Below are positions 45,876-56,416 of a DNA stretch of 64,000 nt, piece after piece (position 1 is the stretch's first letter; each line of letters begins with the position of its first letter). A program made the translations under genes and the position numbers. The notes beneath the pieces are model-generated. The model was not told the origin of the DNA. It searched no databases and worked only from the letters and a program-made list of their open reading frames with translations. The DNA lies in contig CM074821.1 of NCBI GenBank assembly GCA_037447605.1, forward strand, positions 1 through 64,000, written 5' to 3'. This DNA comes from Zygnema circumcarinatum. Lineage: Eukaryota; Streptophyta; Zygnematophyceae; Zygnematales; Zygnemataceae.

Positions 45876-46305
45876 TGTGTCCTCCCCCCTCGCCCCTCTC
45901 CCCTCCCTCTCTCCCTCCCTCTCGTCCGCCCAGGGAGCCGCTTCCTGCTGCCGCTGCTGCTGCTGCGGCGGGCGGGCCAGCGGGCACCCTCCCGTGCGTC
46001 ACCGTACGTCACCGCACGGTGCGTTGCTCATGTCGTACTCGTGTCGTATCGTATCGCAGCGCCATCGCCTTACAGCGATAAGCAACGGAGTGCTGCGCAG
46101 TGCGGAAACGGCGGCGGCCCTCTGTCTCGTTCCCTCCCTCCCTCCCTCTCTGTGCCTGCCTCTGCCTCTGCCTCTGCCTCTGCCTGCCGGAGCCGCCGTT
46201 GCCGCCGCTCTAGTGCAAGGAGCTACCGGAATGCGCGTGCGCGTGTAGGAGGAGAAGGAGCGGAGAGGAGCGGAGTGCAGCGTAACATTCATCTGTGAAG
46301 GCGAC
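45799..46305. promoter_or_regulatory. Divergent promoter, zinc-finger / PPR genes
   Basis: This 507-bp interval holds a CCCTCTCC pyrimidine tract, a GTAC/CGTATCG cluster (about 45995-46056), CCCT and CTCTGC repeats (about 46135-46180) and a GGAGC-type repeat near 46250. Promoter activity is inferred from the head-to-head arrangement. Confidence 0.55.
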
Positions 46306-47130
46306 ATGGCGACTTGCATGACAAGTCTGGGACTCACTTGTGCTCTTTTGCAGCCTTGGGAGCATCCAAGTCCTCACACCAGCAGGCTTCTACATGTTCC
46401 CTCGCTCGCTTCGAATCCGGAGTGCCGGGTTTCAGTGTCAGTAGTTTTTTTCCCGGAAAGATGTTTTTGGCGCAGAAAGAAGACAATGACCGGGAGCCTC
46501 ACAACTGTGTTGAGGCCTCTCCCTCAAGCCGAAACATTTCTCCATGTGACGGCAGCAGCGGGCGTTGACCTGAGCGTGAGTGAAGGCGCAGGACAGCCTG
46601 TCCTCAATGACGAGGACGCGGCACGAATTCGGGCCGAGGTTTCGCGCAAGATCAGGAAATGTGGAAAGGTAGGGAAGCTCAGTGAGGCTATGGATACTAT
46701 GAAGAAAATGCAGGCTGCAGGCGTAGCTCCGGATACCTTAGCAATTACAGCCCTGGTTGACTGCTGCGTCCGCTGTAACAATGTGTCCCTGGCAGAGCAA
46801 GTATTTAGCTCTATGTTTTGTGGAGATTTGAAGCCTGATGCTATTGCATTTGGAGTGCTATTGCGAGCATATGGAGCAACGAACCCTCCCCAATGGATGA
46901 GGATTCAACAGCTCCTCGCCCGCATGGAGTCTGATTATGGAGTGAAGTTGACTACAGCCACTTTTAACGAGTTGATTGAAATTTGTGCTCGAAACAATGA
47001 TATTGCGAAGGGTATGGAGTTGCTGGAAAAGATGGAGGGCCTTCATTTAGAACCCGACTGGTTTACGTTTGAAGCGACTAAACGAAGGAGGACTTTGCGC
47101 TCACACCTTAAAAAAGTCTTTGGCAAATAG
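46306..47130 (+). CDS. Short pentatricopeptide-repeat (PPR) protein, probably organellar
   Basis: This is an uninterrupted 274-residue frame beginning at ATG 46306. The first 90 or so residues are Ser/Arg/Pro-rich and fit an organelle targeting peptide. From about residue 105 there are several PPR units of about 35 residues: GKLSEAMDTMKKMQAAGVAP with DTLAITALVDCCVRC; NNVSLAEQVFSSMFCGDLKP with DAIAFGVLLRAYG; and NDIAKGMELLEKMEGLHLEP. The tail RRRTLRSHLKKVFGK is conserved-looking in small plant PPR proteins. PPR proteins bind organellar RNA in splicing, stability or editing; no editing-type E or DYW extension is present. It is the only intronless gene in the window. The exact ortholog was not identified. 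Confidence 0.85.
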   Translation: MATCMTSLGLTCALLQPWEHPSPHTSRLLHVPSLASNPECRVSVSVVFFPERCFWRRKKTMTGSLTTVLRPLPQAETFLHVTAAAGVDLSVSEGAGQPVLNDEDAARIRAEVSRKIRKCGKVGKLSEAMDTMKKMQAAGVAPDTLAITALVDCCVRCNNVSLAEQVFSSMFCGDLKPDAIAFGVLLRAYGATNPPQWMRIQQLLARMESDYGVKLTTATFNELIEICARNNDIAKGMELLEKMEGLHLEPDWFTFEATKRRRTLRSHLKKVFGK

Positions 47131-47763
47131 CATCTTCAATTTCTAATCTTATTGATCTGCCTTTTGGTTCGCCATCATAATTCCTTCAGGCTTGGTTCAT
47201 GCCTTTTGAAGCCATTGTTACATTTCTGAATATTTTCTGCCACCATACATATTTCTGATGCTGCTTTTGTGCAAACATCGATGTGCGCAACTGTGCTGAA
47301 GAGAAAAGCGGACTATTGGCCCTGTGCTAAAAACCATAGTGGGTAACGTCCTTTACAGGCCCTAAACACGGCAATATGATTTAATTGATTGGAACCACAG
47401 TTGGATGAGCTTCGGGTGGATTTTTGTAAGTGATTCTACAGAGGTGCGGTTGCATGTAGTTTGATATTTACCTCAGAGAATGAGGCCACGTCACTGAAAC
47501 AGCTTTAGGTTGAACGCTGGCAGCTATTTAAGCGAGCCCGTTACTGCAGCTTTCAGAGCTTTGACCGTATCTGCAGGTGCTGCTGCGCTGTCCCATATCC
47601 TCAACAACATGTACCATGAATGCACTGCCAGAAGCCTCATTCTCAGTGACCCATACACATACAGCAAGGCTAAGCTAAAAAATTGTATTCACAGTATTGG
47701 AGGCTCCAAAGGCTACCATACAGCAAACGATAATGCTTAATACGGATGAGTGGACAGCGGAAC
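47131..47763. other. Convergent spacer, PPR and PSA3-like 3' ends
   Basis: These 633 bases lie between facing stop codons. They presumably contain both 3' untranslated regions; no additional gene is visible. Confidence 0.6.
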
Positions 47764-49126
47764 TTATGAATTCCCAGTGGCGCCTATCCCACTGTTTGGT
47801 TGCTCGAGTTCTGCCGCGTCTGGTGGCACCACAATCAAATTGACGATCGATGAAATGCTCTCTCTTTCAACGGAGGGGAACACTCCGGCCAGAGCTCTCT
47901 CCAGAAGGATTGAATCTGCCAAAGTGACACTCCTTGAACCCAGGCAGCACATGCAGACGGCTTCCAAGGCCTTCTGAGCGCGTGCAAGCATTGGCACGTC
48001 CGGCAGCGCCAGTCCCGCCTTCGTTCTTCTCTGCATCTCCCCAAACTTGCCCTTCGGTCAGCTGAACGAGCCACTATAGAGCACTTCCACAAGCTGACGA
48101 TAGCTTGCAGACAATTGGAAGCATGGGGAAGTGCCCAAGTTCCCCTCGCTCATAGCTTTGCAGGCATGCCATTGGTCTGCTAGCAGATGATAACGGCGTT
48201 CAGAGAACAACATAAATTTTGCCCTTCGCCACTGAAAACCCTAGAAGCCCACGATCAGCCCAAGGACTGTGTTCGCTAACGGCACTTGCCTGGAGACCCT
48301 CATCCATGAGCATGTCAAGACGATCCAGCTCGTACTCCATGTCCATACTGGCACGCATGCGCTTCGCACCCGTCATTATTTCTTCACTTTTTATTAGGCC
48401 TGCCCCAACGGCTGCTGCCCAGCACCAGAAGAGCAAGACCTGCTTCCTCGCCATCTGCATTCAAACAGACACCATTCAGCATGCAAATGCATGAGCCACT
48501 TGCTTTCAGCTTCTTCCAAAGTCAGAAGGCAGTGAGAACAGCAGACTAACCATGATCAACGCTGACTTAGTCATCTATGACTCATTCAAGAATTAGGACA
48601 GTAACAATTTCAACTAAAAGTTGAAATTTGCGTTGAGATTAAAGGCTTAGAGCTAGAAACCCTTCCGATACACTCTGAGAAGTCTGACCTTGCCATGGCG
48701 AGCCTCAAGCTCCATCATGGCCTTCGCCGCCTCCTGTGACAGGTTCTTGTCAATGCGGCTGCAGAACTCCGAGTAGCGCAGTCGGTCAGTTCCGACGCCG
48801 CCCTCGTCGCTGAAAAGCCGCGAAAGGAGGCCCACTATGGGCAGACCTCCCTGCACCTTCTTGAAAAAAGAAGCCACGGGCCCGGACTTCGGTTCCTCGT
48901 TGTAAGCCCTAATCCCGAGAGAGCAGCCGCCATAGCTCCGCAATGACAGCTTGACCGCGGCGAAGCGGTCGTCCGCAGGCGCAGGCAGGCGAGGCCCTCG
49001 CCTCGCGAGCAGCGCGACCGCCGCAAGCTGCGCTCCGCCTCCCGCGCCTCGCCGATGGAGAGGGAGAGGGAGAGGGCGAGGGAGAGGGAGAGGGGCCGGC
49101 TTCAGCGCAACCGCAGTCCCGTGCAT
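47764..49126 (-). CDS. PSA3: PSA3-like photosystem I assembly protein, plastid (3 exons)
   Basis: It resembles the nucleus-encoded plant protein PSA3, needed for photosystem I assembly on the stromal face of thylakoids. Exons 49126-48689, 48454-48290 and 48030-47764 total 289 residues in phase. The start MHGTAVALKP begins a transit-peptide-like region, with a Pro-Leu run from a GGGAGA-type repeat. Conserved blocks are LPIVGLLSRLFSDEGGVG with YSEFCSRIDKN in exon 1, LLFWCWAAAVGAGLIKSEEI in exon 2, and VPMLARAQKALEAVCMCCLG with ALAGVFPSVE in exon 3. Intron 2 begins with GC rather than GT (CAG then GCAAGT). The family assignment is from memory of the plant sequence and is likely rather than certain. 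Confidence 0.75.
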
Positions 49127-49446
49127 GGCCGCCCGCACCCGCAGAAGGTGCCACGCGGCGCGGGGAGGGCAGCTCTCCGCACGTGCCGCTCAGCGAGGGG
49201 CGAGGCGGAGGGGGGCGGAGGGGGCAGCGCCGCTGGCGGGCGGGCGCCACGTGTGCTCGCCCGCCCGGGGGGGCCGCGGGCGGGCGCCGCCACGTGGAGG
49301 TCGGAGGGCGGGCGCCACGCGGCGGAACGGAACGGAACGGAACGGAACGGGCACGCGCTGCGTCGGAGCGCGGGGCGGCCTCCCTCCCTCCCTCCCTACC
49401 TCCCTCCCGCGTGCGCGTTAGGGTTAGAGCAGGAGCAGGGGCTGCC
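49127..49446. promoter_or_regulatory. Divergent promoter, PSA3-like / TRAPPC12
   Basis: A 320-bp GC-rich interval between outward-reading starts. It contains a GGAAC pentamer array of five to six units (about 49321-49350) and a CCCT tract (about 49380-49405). Role inferred from orientation. Confidence 0.55.
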
Positions 49447-52400
49447 ATGGCCGCCATGGACACGCTCGACTACGCCATCCCCTCGCCGTCCGCCCCCGCC
49501 TCGTCCTCCTCGCTTCCCTCGCTGGCGGGCACCTTCCCCTCCTTCTCGTCCGCGGCATGGGGGCTTTTCCAGAGCGCGGAGCAGAGCGCGGAGGGCCATC
49601 CCCTCATGGACGAGCAGCCGCGCCAGGACGGCGGAGCCGCGGCATTCTCCGTTCCAGGTGCAGGCGGGGACAGCGCGCCAGCCGCCTCGGGAGACGAAGC
49701 GCAGCAGACCGCCAGCACGAGCCCCTTTTCGCAGCCAAGCGGGCCTCACTATCGACGTGTTTCAAGCCAGGAAGTTGCGACTTCTCTGGAAGGCCTTCGC
49801 ATTCTCGCAGTGCGCGCCCTAACTTTAACTCCTTTATCAACAACCTTTTTCTTTTGCTTGACCTGTGGTTGCATAGCTACAAGTATGCATACAGTTACGG
49901 TGAGAGGAACACACAAGTTGACTGCATTCAGCGCAAATGCGGAGCTGCAGGATTTTAGATCGACCAAATTTGGAACTGCAAAATAAGATGCACCTTCGAG
50001 AAAATCCAATGAGGCTGTCAGGCTTGCTGCTTTTGTCCTGCTTGCCAAAATCTGGCTTTCTGCTCAGGAAAGGAACTAATATAATAGCTAGTGCGCTTTG
50101 TTTGGTATCACAGTTGGTGCATATTCATCTTCTGTGGTTCTACAGCAGGCGTTAGCAATTCATTGTGGCTGGTGGGAGCGCTGCTGCAGAGACAAGGGTC
50201 GTGGAGGGCTATTGTGGAGAAGGTGAAGGCTGCGAAAAAAGGATCGAGTTTGGAGCAGCATCTCGCCTTCCAAGCATACCATGTGTTGAGTCTGCTCAAG
50301 CTGCGTATGTACGGTGCTGCAGCAGATGAGCTTCGAGCTCTTGGGAGTCTGGATTCTCCTGAATATCGTTACGAGTCTCATCCACAGCTATTTTTGGGAA
50401 AAACAGGTACAAGAAAGGTCCCATGACGCAAGCTTTGGGCATCTGGAATGTCAGCGCGTTCTGCAACGTGGCTTTTTGGAATTGCTCTAGCATTCAATAA
50501 CCTAGATATAGAGGTTGGTGCAGGCTCTATGGTGCCTTTTGCCCTTCGGTGGCTGCACGCAGAATTGCCACTTCGGATGGGCCGAATAGGAAGCAGCATT
50601 GAGCGCTTATATAGCCTCTTGGATTACTGCAATAGACAGGTGACTCTTATGCCCATGTTCTCAGATTAGTCTTTTGAGGACTTTTTGTCCTAAGGTGGTG
50701 TAGTGCAGCCAATGATTTTTTTCAAGGTGTTTGTCGAATCGAAATCAAGTCGGTACCTCCAGACGTCTCAGTATCCGGAGATACTTCAGCTCAATTTCTT
50801 GTTGCGGTTGCAAATACTTTTACTTGTCTACTGCTGCTGCATCCCGCTGATTACTGGTGACGGCTCTGACTTGTGCCCATCGGCAATGGGAATGGCACAG
50901 ATCGACATATTATCGGGACAAGCTTCAGATGCTGATAGTTTGGCCAAAGGTTCTGACGATGGACTTACAGTGGTACGCTCAGGTGGACGGCCTGGTGCTC
51001 CGCCTGTGAGCACTGGAGGAGGGGCTACCTCCTCTGGAGAGTTGCCTTCTAGTGGGGCAGGGCCGTCGGAGCATTTTCCTGGCCACCTTTCTCCTATGCC
51101 TCCACTGTCTGATCGTCCGCCTCCGTCTCCTCCACCGCCATCAGCAAGTGATCAAGATGGTGACGTGGCAGTAGGGGGTGGGGCTTCTCGAGAAAGTTGG
51201 CAGCCTACAGGGCGCTCGTCTCAGGAGCCAGCATCTGCTGCAGACATTTTGGAGGGCCTTCTTTCTGGAACAAGTTTGGGAAGCTCCTTCTTGGCTGATG
51301 GCAGAATGGCAGCTTCGCCTATGATCCAAGAGCAGCAATTGCCAGCCCCGGGTCCACTTGTTGGTGGTGAGAAGTCTAGGCAAGCCGCAGAAAAGCATGG
51401 GGATGACGAGTTCTCAGACCTGTCTGGTGGAGGGACTCCGAAGGGGCCTTGCTTGGGAAAGAGTGGGCCAGATAACCTGCAAGCGGGCAGAGGTTTTGAG
51501 GGAGTTTTTGAGCTGGGGGAGTTGTCTCCTGCTGACGACAGTGAAAACTTGTTCCAGTTTCGAGAAAGCGATAGTGAAGCTCGGGCTCCTGCTACTAGCA
51601 GTGATGTCGACAGAAAGTCCGAGCCACATTGTGCAGAAGTTATTGGTACAAAAGATGTAGTTGGAAATAAAGAACAATTTGCTGGCTGTAGAAGAGGAAG
51701 GGGATTGGTAGAGAGATGGAGGCGACGGCATGAAGCAGTTCTCCATGCTGTGATAAGCCTCCATATGGGACAGCGCGATTTTTTGGTAGTCCTTCAGTGG
51801 CTGGAATGGCTGGCACGCCGGAGGCCGTGGGATTTCGAGTTGTTGTCAAAGTACGGCCTTGTGCAGCTGCAAATGGGGGATTTGCAAGGAGCGCAGGCCA
51901 CCTTCACGCGGGTGGAGGCGTTGGCTAATGCAAACAATGGGGGCGTGTTGGATCGCCGCACAAAAGCATTTCTGTTCCGGAACCGCGGGCTGCTCCTCTT
52001 TGCTCTTAAACGATATGCAGCAGCCCTTGTGGAGTTCAATGGAGCCCTTGCAGAGGACCCGACTGATCATGTGGCAGCTAATAATAAGGTGACAAGGCTC
52101 CCTGGGATGCATTTGTTTAAATCAGAACTTGTTCTGCATTTATATTCCTACAGCTGCCTTCTTTGTTTCATGGGACTTTCCCTGACTTTTCGTCTTATGA
52201 GCACTTCCTTTTTGACTTATCATAGCTTTTATCTGCTGGCCTTGCCTCCGCCCGCCCCTGCCTCTCCCGATGCGAGCGCTTACATTGTGGGGGGGTGCAG
52301 GCGCTGTGTCTGATGTACTCGCGCGACCTGGTGGGCGCCATCGCGGCGCTGGAGGAGGCGCTGCAGAGCGGTCCCCTGAGCACGCTGAACGAGACGCTGG

Positions 52401-52525
52401 TGCTAAACCTTTGCAGCATGTACGAGCTGGCGGCTGCGAACAGCGCGCAGACTAAGCGCACGCTCAGCAGCTGGCTGGCCCGCCTCGCCCCTGACGACTT
52501 TGACCTCATGTGCACACGCCTTTGA
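49447..52525 (+). CDS. TRAPPC12: TRAPP complex subunit 12-like TPR protein
   Basis: TRAPPC12 is a TPR subunit of the TRAPP tethering complex in ER-Golgi traffic. The start is MAAMDTLDYAIPSPS at 49447. Exon 1 ends at 49657 (in phase with the next) or possibly 49809. Later exons are 50149-50406 (SWRAIVEKVKAA, HLAFQAYHVLSLLKLRMYGA), 50524-50639 (ALRWLHAELPLRMGR, SLLDYCNRQ), a long exon ending 52088, and 52301-52525. The long exon carries a 250-residue or so Ser/Pro/Gly-rich insert, then RRRHEAVLHAVISLHMGQRD, the TPR helices LSKYGLVQLQMGDLQGAQAT and FLFRNRGLLLFALKRYAAAL, and VEFNGALAEDPTDHVAANNK. The last exon gives SRDLVGAIAALEEALQ and ends DDFDLMCTRL. The 5' border of the long exon (50,700-50,940) is unresolved. 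Confidence 0.82.
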
Positions 52526-53161
52526 GCGGGAGAGACTTGGCTTAAGATTTGAGACAGTAGTCGCAGTCATTCTGTCCGCCAGCCTCGCTTTCCTGGAAGA
52601 AGTCTGGTTTTTAAAGCACGTGTGAATTCTGCCTGTGAGCCTTTGGTTGTGTCGGAGTTGCAGCTGATGCACAAGCTCGAGTCTGCTTTCATGTTGGACA
52701 TGTGTCTGTTTGTCCAGCTGCTGCCTCCAATGCACACTGTAGAAGCCATCAGGTCAAGAGCCAGAAATAATTTGGAGACGTTGTAAAATGGCAGGATTGC
52801 CAGGCCGAGTCCACAAAATCGTTTTGGAGCAAAAACTGGAATGAGGTCTCAATGGACCGGCAACATCCGCCCTGCGCTTGCCCCGCACGGCGTCAAGATT
52901 GAATGGGAGCAGAGCATGTCCTGTAATGCAATGGCACATAGGCGATGTGGCGAACGCAGGGAGTGAGGGGAGGCTTCTGCGCGCAGCTCACTCGCTCCGC
53001 CCGCCTCCTGCGCCTCAGTAAACTCACACCGGTCATTTGTTGGTCGTTGTGTTGTGTGGAGCTGCCAACCTCCAGCTCTCCCACGCAAGGGCGGACAGAG
53101 GAGTGGCAGATGCGAATCGATGACCAAACCATGAATGCCATGAAGCGCTGCTTGAAGCGTG
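52526..53161. other. Convergent spacer, TRAPPC12 and transporter 3' ends
   Basis: These 636 bases lie between facing stop codons, with no exon-like frame recognised. They should hold both 3' untranslated regions. Confidence 0.6.
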
Positions 53162-56100
53162 TCACATCACGGCCACTGCTCTGGGAGGGACAGAAGTCGG
53201 CAGGAGCGGCTCATCTGGCGCATGCTTCAACTTCTTCGCCTTCTCAGTGTACTTTGCATATGAGTACCATACGCCTCCGCACGAGTTGATGGCGAGCCCG
53301 GTAACGTTCAGCGCGTGCATTGGCACCCCTCCGAGGACGAAGAACCCCAAAGCCTGCACCCGCGAATGACGCAGCACAAGCACTTCAGCTCAGAGGGAGT
53401 TGTTGGCACAGCAAACACAATCAGGCAGCCGCACGCTTTAGAAGGGCAACATTTGATGAACCAAGGTCCAAGTCATCGCCTTTGACAGGGCATTTCACGC
53501 AACATGTACTTTTGGCCCGAAATCCAGCATGCACGCATGGGGTGCATGGCACCCCCGCGACTATGAGCGTGTCAGGCGATGGATGTCGGCATGCATAACG
53601 AGAGAATGATAAAGGGACCACATTGCATGGAGGGCTTCTGTGCCGCTGTTATTGCTTCCTTTATTTCTGTTTCTGATGTTTCTCTAGAAGTGTGTCATGC
53701 AACAAGATCATCGTGCACTGCAAGCAAGACAAATGTCCAGGTATGACATTGCTTGTGTTGTCTTGAGGTCAACAATTGCAGGGAATTTATATGTTCTTTT
53801 CAGGATGCCGTTACCTTTTTGCATTTGTTCTCTAATCCAAGCATTCTTCATCTACGTCAGAAGCAGACATGTGGTGAACTGGACAAATTTTGCATCGTCT
53901 AGATCAATTAGGGCACCCACTCACCGTGGAAAAAACTCCTTTCAGGACGCCGACAATGGTGGTGGTGAGCGCGGAGTTCCGCATGGTGCAGAGGAACATG
54001 GTGTAGTTGAGGAGGATGCCCGTCACCAGCGATGATGCGACCGCCAGAGCAAACGCCGGAGAGTTTGAACACTGCACAGCAGAACCCGTCCAGATGAGTG
54101 CGGTTGCATGCTTTCGGTGTGCGCTTATGCCAACTTCACACAAGACCTGCAGCTCTATCATGTAAACTGGTTGAAGAACGTTGGAAAAGCAGCGGAGGTC
54201 GAGGTGGTCTGGCAGCTACTCTATCCAAATGCTGAAGTACACAAACCACTCGGCTATGTGTCACAGAAACAAACGACTGAGGCAAGTGGACCCTTGAATC
54301 AAAGCGCCAGATTTGCTGCAAAGAAGCTTTATGAAAATTGCTGGAAATTTCCTCCTGTAGGTGACGCGTACCCGCAGTACAAGCTCAGGAAAAGATTTGG
54401 CTGCCTCTCCTGAAAAGAGAAGAATGGCTGAGAGCACGGGTAGAGATAGAATCGAATTGTAAAGCATGACTTCTGTGCTGGATAGGCCATCCTCAGCTCC
54501 TGTTTTCTCCACCAGAACCAAATACGCGGTCTGATCACACCCACATCCGGCCCGAACCACTCTGCAAGCTCTGATTAACGTCAAACATTTCAAGCAAGCA
54601 GCTATACGCATGTCATGCCTTCCCCCAAAGGAAGCTGCTTGTGCTTAACGAGAGAAGGCATTACCCAGAGACAAACCTGAAAGAAAACGGAAGCGAGAGC
54701 CATGATATAGCCCTGCGGGTCAAAGCTGAAGTCACCAAGAGCAGCGATGACGCAGCCCACGGCGATGAGCACCACTGACAGGGTCACCTGCCAACCCGCT
54801 CTCCGCCGTCTGTATCAGTCTCTTCTCCACTCTCCAAGGAACTTCTCAGTCCACACTATCAACATGGTAGTCAAAAGAAAATCTCACACGTGCAAGCAAA
54901 GCAACCTTTCCCGCACCCAGCAACTCCAAAAGAAGTGCAAGTGAACCATCACTTAAGACCTCTCGCCCTCGAAGAATTTTAGGCAACATGTTGCCGGAGA
55001 AAGATAAGATTTTAAGAACACAGACTTGGGAGCAGTTGGTCAATGTCACATCCGAAAGACACGCACCTGCAATGATGGCTTTTTCTTGCCTGTGAAGAAG
55101 CCTGCCACAAGAACTGCCATGGGTGTGAGCCGCTTGAGAGCAATGTACATGGGGATGTTGATGCCGTTCAGACTGGCGAGGGCGAAGGCCACATTGGCAT
55201 TATAGAAGAAGGAGAGCGGCATCAGCCTCCTCGCCGTCCTTGTGTCCCACGGCCGCACGGGAAACAGTCGGAGGGCGCCGCCGAGCTGAATGAGCAACGC
55301 AGATACGGCCATCTGCAGCACATTCCACATATCGCTCCCCGTCACACATCCCGAGAAGCACAAGCAAATAGTCTCTGATTTCCGTCCAACATCTTTGACC
55401 AATGCAGCTAGCTGAACGCAGACAAGACGCTCTACAAATTTTCCAGGGCGACGAAGCAGTTTTTTCTCCTTGGAAGCACCCATTTCTGTAAACGAACGGC
55501 AGAAACAGGGCATACCTGTAAGGTAAGAAGGGTGATGGAGTATTTATATTGCATAAGTAAGCCCTTGTTGAGGAAGACCATGGTCAGAGATGTCAGGCCA
55601 TAAGATATTGCTGCCAGAAGACTGTCAATGGTTTCCCCAAATCAGCAGTGAATGGTAGGCATCTTTGAAGGTACCAAAACACGTACAAGAGGGAAGCGAC
55701 TCAGAGGGAAAGCATGAGGTCAAACTAATGAAATCATGACTGCAAAAAAAAACCAATGAGACGGAATGCAGACAGAGTATCCATGTTGCCAGCCAGAAGA
55801 GGACTGAATTTTCTCTTTGCGCAAGAAGATTGCAACAGCAAATTATGCAAACCCAAGTTAAAACGGGACTTCGCCGATAACCTGTGACACTTGCAGCAAG
55901 ATAGGGCACCTCAGAAATACAAGAATACTATAGCACGCTCCTGGCCCTGGTCCTTTCGTGTATGAAAACTTTAAAATGCAGACGTTGGAGATGTACAATT
56001 GAATCCGAAAAGTGCTCAGCTTTAACAGCACATTGCATGCTTGCCATGTCGATAAGCCAAATGACAAAGCTTGACATTACAGCCGTAATCAATCTAGGCC

Positions 56101-56416
56101 GCTACGATTGGGGGGGGTCAGTTGGGGTTAGCTTTGGCCTAAAGATAGAGAGTGGCAAGCGCGATCACTAATGCAATACGGATTAGTTCAAGCACGCGCC
56201 GTTTCCCGTTCCTCTCATGCATTGGACTTGAGATGAGGGGAGAGGGGTGGGTGCGGACTTGAGAGCCTGCGTGGGAGGAAACCTCATCCGCTTCACAAGC
56301 GGATGTTCCTCATCCGAAGTGACCTCCTCCGCCTGCTCTGAAAACTTTGGGCTCTGGCGAACGCCATCTTCCCTGGACCGCACTGGTCGAGCGCTTGCTC
56401 GCCCGTGCAGACTCAT
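53162..56416 (-). CDS. Nucleotide-sugar transporter, SLC35D / UTr7 type
   Basis: This is a multi-spanning NST/TPT-family antiporter, likely in the Golgi or ER, importing UDP-sugars in exchange for UMP. Transmembrane segments recur across several exons: LTSLTMVFLNKGLLMQYKYS (about 55610-55515), ALASLNGINIPMYIALKRLT with LVAGFFTGKKKPSL (about 55315-55070), LSVVLIAVGCVIAALGDFSF (about 54785-54680), EVMLYNSILSLPVLSAILLF (about 54530-54370), LLNYTMFLCTMRNSALTTTI with VGVLKG (about 54070-53925), and the last exon 53353-53162 with GFFVLGGVPMHALNVTGLA and a Lys-rich tail. KKKP and NSALTTT motifs match SLC35D and Arabidopsis UTr7. The N-terminal exon starting MSLHGRASARP at 56416 is tentative. The substrate cannot be read from sequence. 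Confidence 0.85.
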
